Assembly (NCBI GenBank): GCA_963977125.1
Contig: CAXBNJ010000002.1
Coordinates: 186,001 to 250,000, forward strand
Length of the DNA stretch: 64,000 nucleotides
Direction: 5' to 3'
From: UBA2705 sp963977125
Lineage (GTDB): Bacteria > Pseudomonadota > Alphaproteobacteria > Micavibrionales > Micavibrionaceae
The notes under the pieces: generated by a model
What the model saw: the letters and a program-made list of their open reading frames with translations, nothing else
The model's database searches: none
What the model was told of the DNA's origin: nothing
Shown here: positions 54,240 to 62,194 of the stretch, in pieces
Position numbering within the stretch: the stretch's first letter is position 1
How the letters are laid out: each line of letters begins with the position of its first letter
Translations under genes and position numbers: made by a program

Positions 54240-55034
54240 ATGGCTCAGTTTACGCTGCCTAAAAATTCAAAAGTCACTAAAGGTCATAAATTTGAAGCGC
54301 CAGAAAACGCCAAAAGCGTAAAGACCTTCAAAGTCTATCGCTGGGATCCTGACCACAGTGAAACGCCGCGCATGGATGAATATGATCTCGACACTGAAGA
54401 TTGCGGCCCAATGGTGCTTGATGCACTTATCAAAATTAAAGATGAAGTTGATAGCACGCTAACTTTCCGCAGATCATGCCGCGAAGGCATTTGCGGATCA
54501 TGTGCAATGAATATTGACGGCACGAACACACTGGCCTGTTTAAAGCCGATTGCTGAAGTTAAAGGTGATTTAAAAATTACGCCGCTACCGCATATGCCGG
54601 TTGTCAAAGATCTTGTCCCTGATCTGAACCATGTCTACGCCCAATACGAATCAATTGAACCTTGGTTAAAATCAGATACGCCCAATCCCGAAAAAGAGCG
54701 CCTACAAAGCGCGGCAGACGCGGATATCCTCAATGGCGATGATGGCCACGGCCCTGCGGCGTGTATTTTATGCTTTTGTTGCTCAACATCTTGCCCAAGT
54801 TACTGGTGGAATGGCGATAAATTCTTAGGCCCTGCGATTTTATTGCAAGCCTATCGCTGGATTAGCGATTCGCGTGATGATGCAACGGGCGAGCGCCTTG
54901 ATCAACTGGAAGATCCTTTCCGCTTATTCCGCTGCCATACAATTATGAACTGTACAAAAACCTGCCCTAAGGGTTTGAATCCAGCAAAATCAATTGCAGA
55001 GATTAAAAAACTTATGGTCTCACGCCAAGTTTAA
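54240..55034 (+). CDS. sdhB: succinate dehydrogenase iron-sulfur subunit
   Basis: 264 residues. The [2Fe-2S] site is SCREGICGSCAMNIDGTNTLAC, and the [4Fe-4S] and [3Fe-4S] sites are in CILCFCCSTSCPSYWWNGDKFLGP and CHTIMNCTKTCPKGLNP. Full-length, with the usual start. It carries electrons from the flavoprotein to ubiquinone in the TCA cycle and respiratory chain. The other sdh genes are not adjacent, so the subunit is encoded apart from sdhCDA. Confidence 0.96.
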   Translation: MAQFTLPKNSKVTKGHKFEAPENAKSVKTFKVYRWDPDHSETPRMDEYDLDTEDCGPMVLDALIKIKDEVDSTLTFRRSCREGICGSCAMNIDGTNTLACLKPIAEVKGDLKITPLPHMPVVKDLVPDLNHVYAQYESIEPWLKSDTPNPEKERLQSAADADILNGDDGHGPAACILCFCCSTSCPSYWWNGDKFLGPAILLQAYRWISDSRDDATGERLDQLEDPFRLFRCHTIMNCTKTCPKGLNPAKSIAEIKKLMVSRQV

Positions 55035-55151
55035 TTCACAGAGTTTAAAGTTATCTTATATGAGGCTGCGCAAGTTTTAACTTGCGCAACCACAACCGAC
55101 ACATATATAACAATTCAGTTATAACAATTAATTATTCAAGAAAATGGTGCT

Positions 55152-55370
55152 ATGGCTAAAGAAGATCTAATCGAATTCAAAGGAACTGTTACTGAAGTTC
55201 TCCCTAATGCAATGTTCCGCGTAAAACTAGAAAACGACCATGAAGTTTTGTGTCACACAGCTGGTAAAATGCGTAAGAACCGTATCCGCGTTCTACAAGG
55301 CGATACAGTTGTTGTTGAAATGACACCTTATGACCTAAGTAAAGGTCGCATTATTTTCCGCGAGAAATAA
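55152..55370 (+). CDS. infA: translation initiation factor IF-1
   Basis: 72 residues, exactly the usual length. S1/OB-fold sequence AKEDLIEFKGTVTEVLPNAM and RVLQGDTVVVEMTPYDL. It occupies the ribosomal A site during initiation. First gene of the infA-maf-rng cluster, preceded by a short intergenic space after sdhB. Codon use is expression-biased. Confidence 0.98.
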   Translation: MAKEDLIEFKGTVTEVLPNAMFRVKLENDHEVLCHTAGKMRKNRIRVLQGDTVVVEMTPYDLSKGRIIFREK

Positions 55371-55428
55371 AATAGACGGCCAGCGCAGCGCTTACGCTTA
55401 AAAGATGTCCAAATTTAAGGTAAACATC

Positions 55429-56040
55429 ATGTCAAATGCACAATCAAATGGCACGCTTGTTCTTGCCTCCGCCTCGCCACGCCGTTTGGACTTACTCAAA
55501 CAAATCAACATCACCCCTTCGCTAGTTTTGCCAGCAGATATTGACGAATCGCCGCGCAAACGCGAAACGCCCGCCGATTTAGCGGCCCGCCTCGCCCTTG
55601 AAAAAGCGCGTCATATATACGACTCCCTACAAGACTCAGATAAAAAACCGCCTAATCCTTACATTTTAGCGGCCGATACCGTTGTATGCTGCGGACAAAA
55701 ATCGCTCGGCAAGCCAGAAAACGCCGAAGAAGCGACAAAGTTTTTAAAGCAATTATCAGGCGCTCGCCATGACGTATTAGGTGGCATTGCTGTTATTGCA
55801 CCAAACGGCCAGCACAGCGTCAAACTGATCAAAACCAGCGTAAAATTTAAGCGCCTAACATCGCAAGATATTGAAAATTATATCGCAAGCGGCGAATGGG
55901 ATGGCAAGGCTGGTGGCTATGCTATCCAAGGCCTCGCTGCAGCATTCATCAAATCAATTCATGGCTCTTACACCAATATTGTGGGGCTTTCACTTTATGA
56001 AACGCCCAATATGCTGATCGGCCTTGGCTATCGCCCTTAA
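55429..56040 (+). CDS. maf: Maf-family nucleotide pyrophosphatase
   Basis: 203 residues from the ATG at 55429, chosen because AAGG lies 8 bases before it; an ATG at 55405 lacks a site. Motifs are LVLASASPRRLDLLKQ, DESPR and the ILAADTVVCCGQ and GKAGGYAIQG segments. Maf proteins hydrolyse non-canonical or modified nucleoside triphosphates to prevent misincorporation. It overlaps no neighbour and is followed by rng after 19 bases. Confidence 0.93.
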   Translation: MSNAQSNGTLVLASASPRRLDLLKQINITPSLVLPADIDESPRKRETPADLAARLALEKARHIYDSLQDSDKKPPNPYILAADTVVCCGQKSLGKPENAEEATKFLKQLSGARHDVLGGIAVIAPNGQHSVKLIKTSVKFKRLTSQDIENYIASGEWDGKAGGYAIQGLAAAFIKSIHGSYTNIVGLSLYETPNMLIGLGYRP

Positions 56041-56059
56041 CTCCTATTATACTGTATCC

Positions 56060-57289
56060 ATGGAAATTTTAATCGACACCATCAATGAATCGCTCTGCGC
56101 CGCTGCCCTTGAAAAAGGCCATGTCTTAGAAGCTCTTGAAATCGACCCCGAATTTGAACAGATTCGCCACGGCACGATCTATATGGGGCGTGTTGATCGC
56201 ATTGATGCCACGCAGAATACAGCCTATGTAAACCTTGGAAATAAGCTGCAAGGCTATTTAAATGCCAAAGATGCACGTTATTTAGGCGGAAAAACGGATA
56301 AATCCCTACCGCAATGGCTTAATAATGGCGATTTAGTCATCGTTCAAGCGCAAGACGGCCGCATTAGCCCACGTATTGGCGCAGTTAACGGCGCATATGA
56401 TGATTATGAGGACAAATTAGTCCGTTTAACGATGGATATAACCTTGCCTGGGCGTTTTACGCTCTATGCCCCTTATCGTCAGAAGAATACGATATCGAGT
56501 CGGATCACTGATAAAGCGCTACGCAGCCAGCTTGAAACAATGATTGACGCTGAAAAAATGCAAGGCGTTGTCCTACGCGCCGCCACCGCTCATATTCAAA
56601 ATGAGATGATTGTCCGCGAATATAAGCTGCTCTCACAAATCTGGACAGCGATTCTCAATAATCTGCCTATCGAAAACAAAGCACGCCCCGTCTTATCTGG
56701 CCCCGATGCCGTCATGCGGATGTTATCGAATCAGGCCATGAACACTATAGAGCGCATAGAAATTTGCGGCGATGTCCGTTTCGAGCTTGCGCAGAACTGG
56801 TGTGTGCAATTCGCCCCTGACTTAGTCAGCAAGCTGATTTTGAGCGATATTGACGCGCAGCACCGTATTGACGCTGGCTTATTAGAGAATCGTGGTGTTT
56901 TAACGCCAATAGAAGACCTCTACCGCCCTTACGCTGTATTGGCCAACGGATGCTCGCTTATTATTGAACACACCGCTGCTCTGACGGCTATAGACGTTAA
57001 TCGCGGCGGCGCAAGCGGATCACCAAGTGAGATTAATAAACAAGTCGCGAAAGAAGTCATGCGCCAAATTCGCTTAAGAAACTTAAGCGGCATAATTATA
57101 ATCGATTATTTAAAGATGAATAGCGCCCCTGACAAACAAGCCTTAACCAAACTTTCGCAAGAATTAGCCCTGCTTGACCCTTATACGGTTCAAGTCCACG
57201 GCCTAACAAAACTTGGCTTAATGGAAATAACCCGCGCGCGGCGCACCCCACCATTGGCGGAGCGGCTGAATAGCGTTATTCAAGGCTAG
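56060..57289 (+). CDS. rng: ribonuclease E/G family protein, short form
   Basis: 409 residues from the ATG at 56060 (MEILIDTINES), chosen over an earlier frame start overlapping maf. An S1-like segment is in YMGRVDRIDATQNTAYVNLG. The catalytic acidic residues are in TAIDVNRGGASGSPSEINK and IIIIDYLKM. The chain ends MEITRARRTPPLAERLNSVIQG, so the CPxC zinc-link found in full-size RNase E/G is absent, as in other short alphaproteobacterial members. It processes rRNA and mRNA 5-prime ends. Last gene of the cluster; yacG is not present after it. Confidence 0.88.
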   Translation: MEILIDTINESLCAAALEKGHVLEALEIDPEFEQIRHGTIYMGRVDRIDATQNTAYVNLGNKLQGYLNAKDARYLGGKTDKSLPQWLNNGDLVIVQAQDGRISPRIGAVNGAYDDYEDKLVRLTMDITLPGRFTLYAPYRQKNTISSRITDKALRSQLETMIDAEKMQGVVLRAATAHIQNEMIVREYKLLSQIWTAILNNLPIENKARPVLSGPDAVMRMLSNQAMNTIERIEICGDVRFELAQNWCVQFAPDLVSKLILSDIDAQHRIDAGLLENRGVLTPIEDLYRPYAVLANGCSLIIEHTAALTAIDVNRGGASGSPSEINKQVAKEVMRQIRLRNLSGIIIIDYLKMNSAPDKQALTKLSQELALLDPYTVQVHGLTKLGLMEITRARRTPPLAERLNSVIQG

Positions 57290-57297
57290 AGCCCTGA

Positions 57298-57369
57298 TTG
57301 TCACATTCTGAGCAGTAAAAATGAATTATGACGGCAATGTGACAAACATTACCATAATTTTCGTCACAT
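57298..57369. repeat. inverted and direct copies of GTCACATT
   Basis: TTGTCACATT (57298-57307) and AATGTGACAA (57336-57345) are perfect inverted copies 28 bases apart, and GTCACATT occurs again at 57362-57369. Such spacing suits a dimeric DNA-binding protein or a weak hairpin just after rng. Not identified with any known regulator. Confidence 0.55.
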
Positions 57370-57496
57370 TTATATGAGAGAATACAAATATAGAGATAAC
57401 AATTAATAATAAGTTTTAGGGACATCCACCAGATATAACTAATTTATTTTTTTTAATTCTCCTCTAGAAATACCAGCAAAGTTAAAAATACCAAAT

Positions 57497-57540
57497 AAAA
57501 GCCGCTGATCCAATTGCCCCCGGATCAGCGGTTTTATTTT
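57497..57540. terminator. orphan strong terminator
   Basis: A 10-pair GC-rich stem (CCGCTGATCC with GGATCAGCGG) plus four outer A-T pairs and a loop of 10, followed by TTTTATTTT. It is 208 bases past rng and far from the next gene, with A-rich sequence on the other side too. Confidence 0.85.
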
Positions 57541-57781
57541 GTCTGGAGTCTTCTTCACACAGACAGAATTAAAATCGCGCGCTCCCTTGCCCCATATAAC
57601 TTCTAATATAATATAATGCAATATGACGCCGCCCTCCCTGCTTCATACTAGCCAGCGCAGCTCGCTTATAAGCGTATAGTGTGTACACGCAAGGAAAACA
57701 CAGCGCATAGGGCTCAGTTCAGCATCTGGCGTAACTAACTGAGCATGAAGAAATAACACGCCCACAATCTTCTTTACCCAT

Positions 57782-57815
57782 AAAAAAAGCCTCAGGTTGT
57801 TTAACCCGAGGCTTT
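57782..57815 (-). terminator. rho-independent terminator of the 57843 gene
   Basis: A 13-base stem (AAAGCCTCAGGTT with AACCCGAGGCTTT, one G-U) with a TGTT-type loop, followed on the minus strand by seven T residues. Confidence 0.88.
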
Positions 57816-57842
57816 ATAACTGAGAGAGTTTTTTTTACTTAT

Positions 57843-58709
57843 TTATTTAAGCGCAAGCCCTAAAGTTGGCTGTACTTCCGGTAATGCTTTTGGCGCAAGA
57901 TTGGCTAAGCCTGAAACTATGCTACCTGTACCTTTTGCAGCTAGACCTACTGGGACTAACCAGCTTGCTAATTTACCAGTAAAGTTAAGGCCTATTTCAA
58001 GATCAGTATCCATATTAGGCTTACCGTGAAGATTATCTAACTTGCTCATAACGTAACCTTGTTGAGCATTAAAACTAGATACGATGCTTTCGCCTAAACC
58101 TTTATCTGTCGTTAAAGCTTCGTAGCCACCCGCAACTAAAGATGTTATGCCTGTTCCTATAGAAACGACGCCTTCTTCAATTCCGTATGCCGCAGAACCA
58201 AATGCTGATCCAAGGGTAACTTCACCAGCGTCTATTGCAGGGCTTGTTGACGTAGCAGCAGGACCTTCTGGAGAGTTGTCAAAACGTGTTTCTCTTACAT
58301 TGCCATGCTCATCAAGCATCTGACGTTGATCATCAATGTGATCAAAAATCTCTTGTGTCGTTTTAACCATACGGTCTTTGAAGAACTCCGCGCCTTGCTC
58401 AAAGCCAAGAAAATCACACAAGCCGGCGAACCAACCGTTTATAGTGTTAAACCAACCCATAGATGTTGATTGCTCAGCTAAGTTTCTATCCAAAGCCTCG
58501 ATATTATTCATGCCTGTGTTAACGTAACGGTTCCAAGTACCTAAAATACCTTCTGCACCTTTACCTGCGCCCTCTGTGACAGCCTTAGTAACACTACCAT
58601 CAAGTAGCGTTTGATCCGCAACAACAGCTGCTGTACCACCAAGAGCAACCTTACTTAGCCCCATGACCCAATTCTTTGCTCCAGCTAATAAACTAAATAC
58701 TTTACCCAT
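57843..58709 (-). CDS. protein of unknown function with glycine/alanine-rich segments
   Basis: 288 residues. An N-terminal basic start followed by a small-residue-rich hydrophobic stretch (about 14-32) may be a signal or membrane segment. A second such region is near 160-200 (GEVTLGSAFGSAAYGIEEGV, then VSIGTGITSLVAGGYEAL), and a third near the C-terminus (LVPVGLAAKGTGSIVSGLA). Amphipathic and Gly/Ala-rich segments alternate with charged, helical ones, a layout seen in some pore-forming or phage-related proteins, but no family is recognised. It has its own ribosome-binding site (GGAAGAG) and terminator and is not linked to any other gene. Confidence 0.65.
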   Translation of the reverse strand: MGKVFSLLAGAKNWVMGLSKVALGGTAAVVADQTLLDGSVTKAVTEGAGKGAEGILGTWNRYVNTGMNNIEALDRNLAEQSTSMGWFNTINGWFAGLCDFLGFEQGAEFFKDRMVKTTQEIFDHIDDQRQMLDEHGNVRETRFDNSPEGPAATSTSPAIDAGEVTLGSAFGSAAYGIEEGVVSIGTGITSLVAGGYEALTTDKGLGESIVSSFNAQQGYVMSKLDNLHGKPNMDTDLEIGLNFTGKLASWLVPVGLAAKGTGSIVSGLANLAPKALPEVQPTLGLALK

Positions 58710-59033
58710 TTTACTCTTCCTCTCAGTTTTTTTACTTATTTAATCTTATACGTTTTATATAAAGATTTCCTTAAGTACCGTTAATTTCTAAATTAAGTTT
58801 ACATCAAATAAAGATAATACTGCAAACTTATGTTACTTTACTTAATTAAATCAGCAGGTTAACTAGTTATATACACTTGTAACACCGCTGCGCTGTTATT
58901 CTTTAATTGAGTAATTTTGTGTATTTCTTATATAACCATGCATATAAATATTATGCAAGATTTATTTATTTTTTCTCTAGACAAGCAGCGCAGCTTCTTA
59001 TATAAAACTGCTCTACGGATTATCTAGATCCAA
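58710..59033. other. intergenic, upstream of the 57843 gene and of tRNA-Phe
   Basis: About 320 bases, A/T-rich. It must hold the minus-strand promoter of the unknown gene and the plus-strand promoter of tRNA-Phe. No conserved element was recognised. Confidence 0.4.
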
Positions 59034-59108
59034 GCCCGGGTAGCTCAGTGGTAGAGCAGAGGATTGAAAATCCTCGTGTCGGTAGTTCAATTCTACCTCC
59101 GGGCACCA
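59034..59108 (+). tRNA. tRNA-Phe (anticodon GAA)
   Basis: 75 nt with encoded CCA. Acceptor GCCCGGG/TCCGGGC, D-arm GCTC/GAGC, anticodon stem GAGGA/TCCTC with loop TTGAAAA, T-arm GGTAG/CTACC. Anticodon GAA reads UUC and UUU. Confidence 0.95.
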
Positions 59109-59161
59109 CTATCTTCACCCCCTATAAATCAATATATAACTATGTAAGTCAGCCGCTATCT

Positions 59162-60571
59162 TTAGGGCTTGAATGATTCGCTTGCTTTTGCGCGTTCTTT
59201 ATCTTGAGACGGCTTTGGCGCTTCACCAGTGGCTATATGCTGACGTAAAGCCTCCCTATATTCTGGATCAATAGCAGCGCTATGCACTGAAACACGCTCT
59301 GTTGTCTGAACGCTCCATTGTTTTTTACCGCGAATGGTCACTTCACCATGGGCGAGCATCTTACAATTGCCTGTGACGTCTCCGTAAACTTCGATAGAAC
59401 CGCCCGCATGAAGATGTACTTTATCTGAGACATTACCAATAACGCGGATATTACCACGTGTTTTGATCTTAACCTTACCCAACATATCGCCATTAATCAC
59501 AACATCTTGGTCACCAGCATCAATTTCTATAGCGCCTTTTTTAAAGCTTTCGCTTTCAACAGGCCTTTCAACGATCTGCCCTTGCTCATTTTGAACCTTC
59601 TGCTTTCCTATTTTCGCTTTTCTGATTCGGCCATCAACATCGCCGTTAATAAACGCCCCATTACATTTAATATCCAATGTCCCTGTAATCGCCACTTTAC
59701 GGATTTGTTGATCATTAGACTTTACGCCAAAAGCTCCCACCGTCAATTTCCCAGCAAGCGTAAATCCATTTTCACGACCGAAAGTCGTACGCGCTTTACC
59801 ATCGATCCCTGACAATACATTTAAATCTATATTGCCGTAATCTCCGCTAACGGCCTCCAGAACCATAGGCGACCCGTATAAAGCGCTTTTCTCGCCATCT
59901 GGTGGGTATATACATTGTTCACGTGCATTGTTTTGGAAAGATTGCTGCACAGGGTCTGGTGCATCTCCTTGCGGTGAAACATCAGGCCCTTGCGCTTCGC
60001 TCGCTTGAAAATCATCCTCATCTATATCTGCATCCGAATCAGCATCATCTTCCCGTACAACTAAACCACGGCCCTTCATTGCCTTCGCGTGCTGCTTGAT
60101 ACGGTCTTGTTCAGCCAGATCATCTTGAAGTTTATGATGGCGTGCCAGCGCAGCAATGGCTTTGTCTTTTAGGCTCATCGTGCAATCCGTTGCACTCACC
60201 AATGCCCATGGCGCCTTTTGTGGATTACTTTGCAAAAGATCAGCCTGCGACTTAAGCCATAAATCATAATGCGTACGCTGACCATCGGCATTTTTTCGTG
60301 GATTCAAAATGGCATAATATTCTGTGGCCTTTTGCATTTTATCTTGGGCAAATTCATGGATAGACGCATCGTCCAACTCAGGGAAGATATCTTTTAGCGT
60401 ATTGAAGCGCTTATTTTCGCCTGTATTTTCCCCGCCAGAAGAGTGCAGATGATATAATGAGGACAGTCTTTTATGAGCAAGCTTTACTTTGGATTCGTCA
60501 CTTTCAAAGTCTTTCAAGCCAAAGAACAAGTAAATGTTTTCTTCTGGTGATTTTGTCTCTTTAGTGCTCAT
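59162..60571 (-). CDS. protein with degenerate J-like N-terminus and bactofilin/FapA-like beta-helix
   Basis: 469 residues, with GGCAAC upstream. Residues 12-105 have the outline of a J domain (IYLFFGL, then KLAHKRLSSLYHLHSS, then ATEYYAILNPR and HYDLW), but the HPD triad is replaced by HLH (41-43), so it should not stimulate Hsp70 in the usual way. A very acidic linker spans about 175-190. From about 250 to 430 the chain is a right-handed beta-helix made of repeats such as VVINGDMLGKVKIKTRGNIRV and VIGNVSDKVHLHAGGSIEVYGDVTG, resembling bactofilins and the FapA/DUF342 domain. A cytoskeletal or scaffolding role is inferred. No signal peptide. Confidence 0.65.
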   Translation of the reverse strand: MSTKETKSPEENIYLFFGLKDFESDESKVKLAHKRLSSLYHLHSSGGENTGENKRFNTLKDIFPELDDASIHEFAQDKMQKATEYYAILNPRKNADGQRTHYDLWLKSQADLLQSNPQKAPWALVSATDCTMSLKDKAIAALARHHKLQDDLAEQDRIKQHAKAMKGRGLVVREDDADSDADIDEDDFQASEAQGPDVSPQGDAPDPVQQSFQNNAREQCIYPPDGEKSALYGSPMVLEAVSGDYGNIDLNVLSGIDGKARTTFGRENGFTLAGKLTVGAFGVKSNDQQIRKVAITGTLDIKCNGAFINGDVDGRIRKAKIGKQKVQNEQGQIVERPVESESFKKGAIEIDAGDQDVVINGDMLGKVKIKTRGNIRVIGNVSDKVHLHAGGSIEVYGDVTGNCKMLAHGEVTIRGKKQWSVQTTERVSVHSAAIDPEYREALRQHIATGEAPKPSQDKERAKASESFKP

Positions 60572-60649
60572 AGTTGCCTCTTACCTTTTTATATCTTTAC
60601 TTATAATTCTCTTATCTAAGCATAGTTATAACCATAAAACGTTAATATT

Positions 60650-62152
60650 TTATGTAAGAAGCACTTGTCCAATCGAATGTTTCCACCCCGTTAAGGCTTC
60701 TTGGCGTGTTGCTTCATCCATATTAGGGGCATACGCCTTAGCGCATTGCCAGCGCGCCGCTATATCATCCAACCCTGTATAGAGACCAACTGACAGCCCC
60801 GCTAAATAGGCCGCGCCAAGCGCTGTTGTTTCTGTGATTTTTGGTAATTCAACATCTGTATTAATGATATCCGCCAAATATTGGCACATAAATTCATTGG
60901 CAACGAGGCCGCCATCACAGCGCATCGTCACAATATCAGCGCCACTATCCGCGCTAAACGCCGCCATTAAATCCTGTGTTTGATAAGCCTGCGCCTCTAA
61001 AGCCGCGCGGGTTATATGCGCTTTGTTGCTTTCACGGCTCAGGCCTAATATTGCGGCTTTGGCCTCTGGTGCCCAATAAGGCGCACCAAGCCCCGTGAAA
61101 GCCGGCACGAAATAGACGCCATTACTATCCTCAACAGACAGCGCCAGAGCCTCGCTCTCGCTTGCATGAGTAAAGAATCCCACATTATCACGCAGCCACT
61201 GCATAGCCGCGCCAGCGACGAATATAGAGCCTTCTAACGCATAAGTGATCTTGCCTTCTAATTGATAAGCCACGGTTGTTAATAAGCGATTATCAGAGCG
61301 TTTAAATTCTTCGCCCATATTCATCAAGACAAAGCAGCCCGTGCCATAAGTCGACTTAACCATACCCCGATCAAAACAAGCTTGCCCAATCAGCGCCGCT
61401 TGTTGATCCCCCGCCATACCGCCAATCGGTAAAGCTTGACCGTTTAAAGCGGTGCAATACTCCGCTGCGATATCACCAAAATTTCCGACATTATCTTTGA
61501 TCTCTGGTAGCAAGGCTTTAGGGATAGTGAAGATCTCAAGTAATTCATCATCCCACTGCCCCGTTTGGATGTTCATCAACATCGTACGGCTGGCATTACT
61601 GGCATCCGTCGCGTGTACTTGGCCCTTGGTTAGGCGCCACAGTAAAAAACATTCTACCGTACCAAAGGCCAGCGCGCCCGATTCGGCCTTAGCGCGTGCG
61701 CCTTCTACATTATCCAAAATCCATGTGATTTTACTCGCGGAGAAATATGGGTCGAGCAATAAGCCTGTTTTATCGGCGATGCGCTCTTCAAGGCCTTGAT
61801 CTTTCAGCGCCTGACAATAAGGCCCCGTACGGCGGTCTTGCCAAACAATGGCATTATAAATCGGCTCGCCCGTTTCCCGATCCCAAATAATCGTCGTTTC
61901 ACGTTGATTGGTTATACCCGCGACTTTGACTTGGTAATCTAACTTAGCCGCTTGGCCTAATGCTTCACCCATAGTTTCTAACGTATCACGCCATATATCA
62001 TGGGCGTCTTGTTCAACCCAGCCTTTATGCGGGTAATATAAAGTGAGCTCTTTTTGCGACAGGGCGATAATCTCGCCATCCTCTGCGCTAAATACAATCG
62101 CGCGGCTGCTGGTTGTCCCTTGATCAATCGCTAAAATCGCTTGGCCTGACAT
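60650..62152 (-). CDS. glpK: glycerol kinase
   Basis: 500 residues from the ATG at 62152, which lies 8 bases after GAGGG; the ATG at 62167 sits right on that site. Converts glycerol to glycerol-3-phosphate with ATP. FGGY-family motifs are visible: LAIDQGTTSSRAIVF, the hinge PYFSASKITWILDN, and MVKSTYGTGCFVLMN. The carboxy part has YWAPEAKAAILGLSR, as usual. It lies 42 bases after glpD, forming a glycerol catabolism operon. No facilitator (glpF) or repressor (glpR) is nearby. Confidence 0.95.
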   Translation of the reverse strand: MSGQAILAIDQGTTSSRAIVFSAEDGEIIALSQKELTLYYPHKGWVEQDAHDIWRDTLETMGEALGQAAKLDYQVKVAGITNQRETTIIWDRETGEPIYNAIVWQDRRTGPYCQALKDQGLEERIADKTGLLLDPYFSASKITWILDNVEGARAKAESGALAFGTVECFLLWRLTKGQVHATDASNASRTMLMNIQTGQWDDELLEIFTIPKALLPEIKDNVGNFGDIAAEYCTALNGQALPIGGMAGDQQAALIGQACFDRGMVKSTYGTGCFVLMNMGEEFKRSDNRLLTTVAYQLEGKITYALEGSIFVAGAAMQWLRDNVGFFTHASESEALALSVEDSNGVYFVPAFTGLGAPYWAPEAKAAILGLSRESNKAHITRAALEAQAYQTQDLMAAFSADSGADIVTMRCDGGLVANEFMCQYLADIINTDVELPKITETTALGAAYLAGLSVGLYTGLDDIAARWQCAKAYAPNMDEATRQEALTGWKHSIGQVLLT

Positions 62153-62194
62153 GATCTCATCCCTCATATAATTACGAATCGTTTTAACAATAGG

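Larger units (their letters stand above)
57290..57842. other. 550-base region without a recognised gene
   Basis: Contains three related GTCACATT elements (57298-57369), a strong hairpin terminator that belongs to no visible gene (57497-57540) and the terminator of the gene at 57843. Short open frames here (a 60-codon frame on the minus strand at 57439-57621) run through the hairpin and are not convincing. An unlisted small RNA ending at the hairpin is possible. Confidence 0.5.

Noticed and set aside
57439..57621. 60-codon open frame on the minus strand
   Set aside because: It runs through the orphan terminator hairpin and has no ribosome-binding site.
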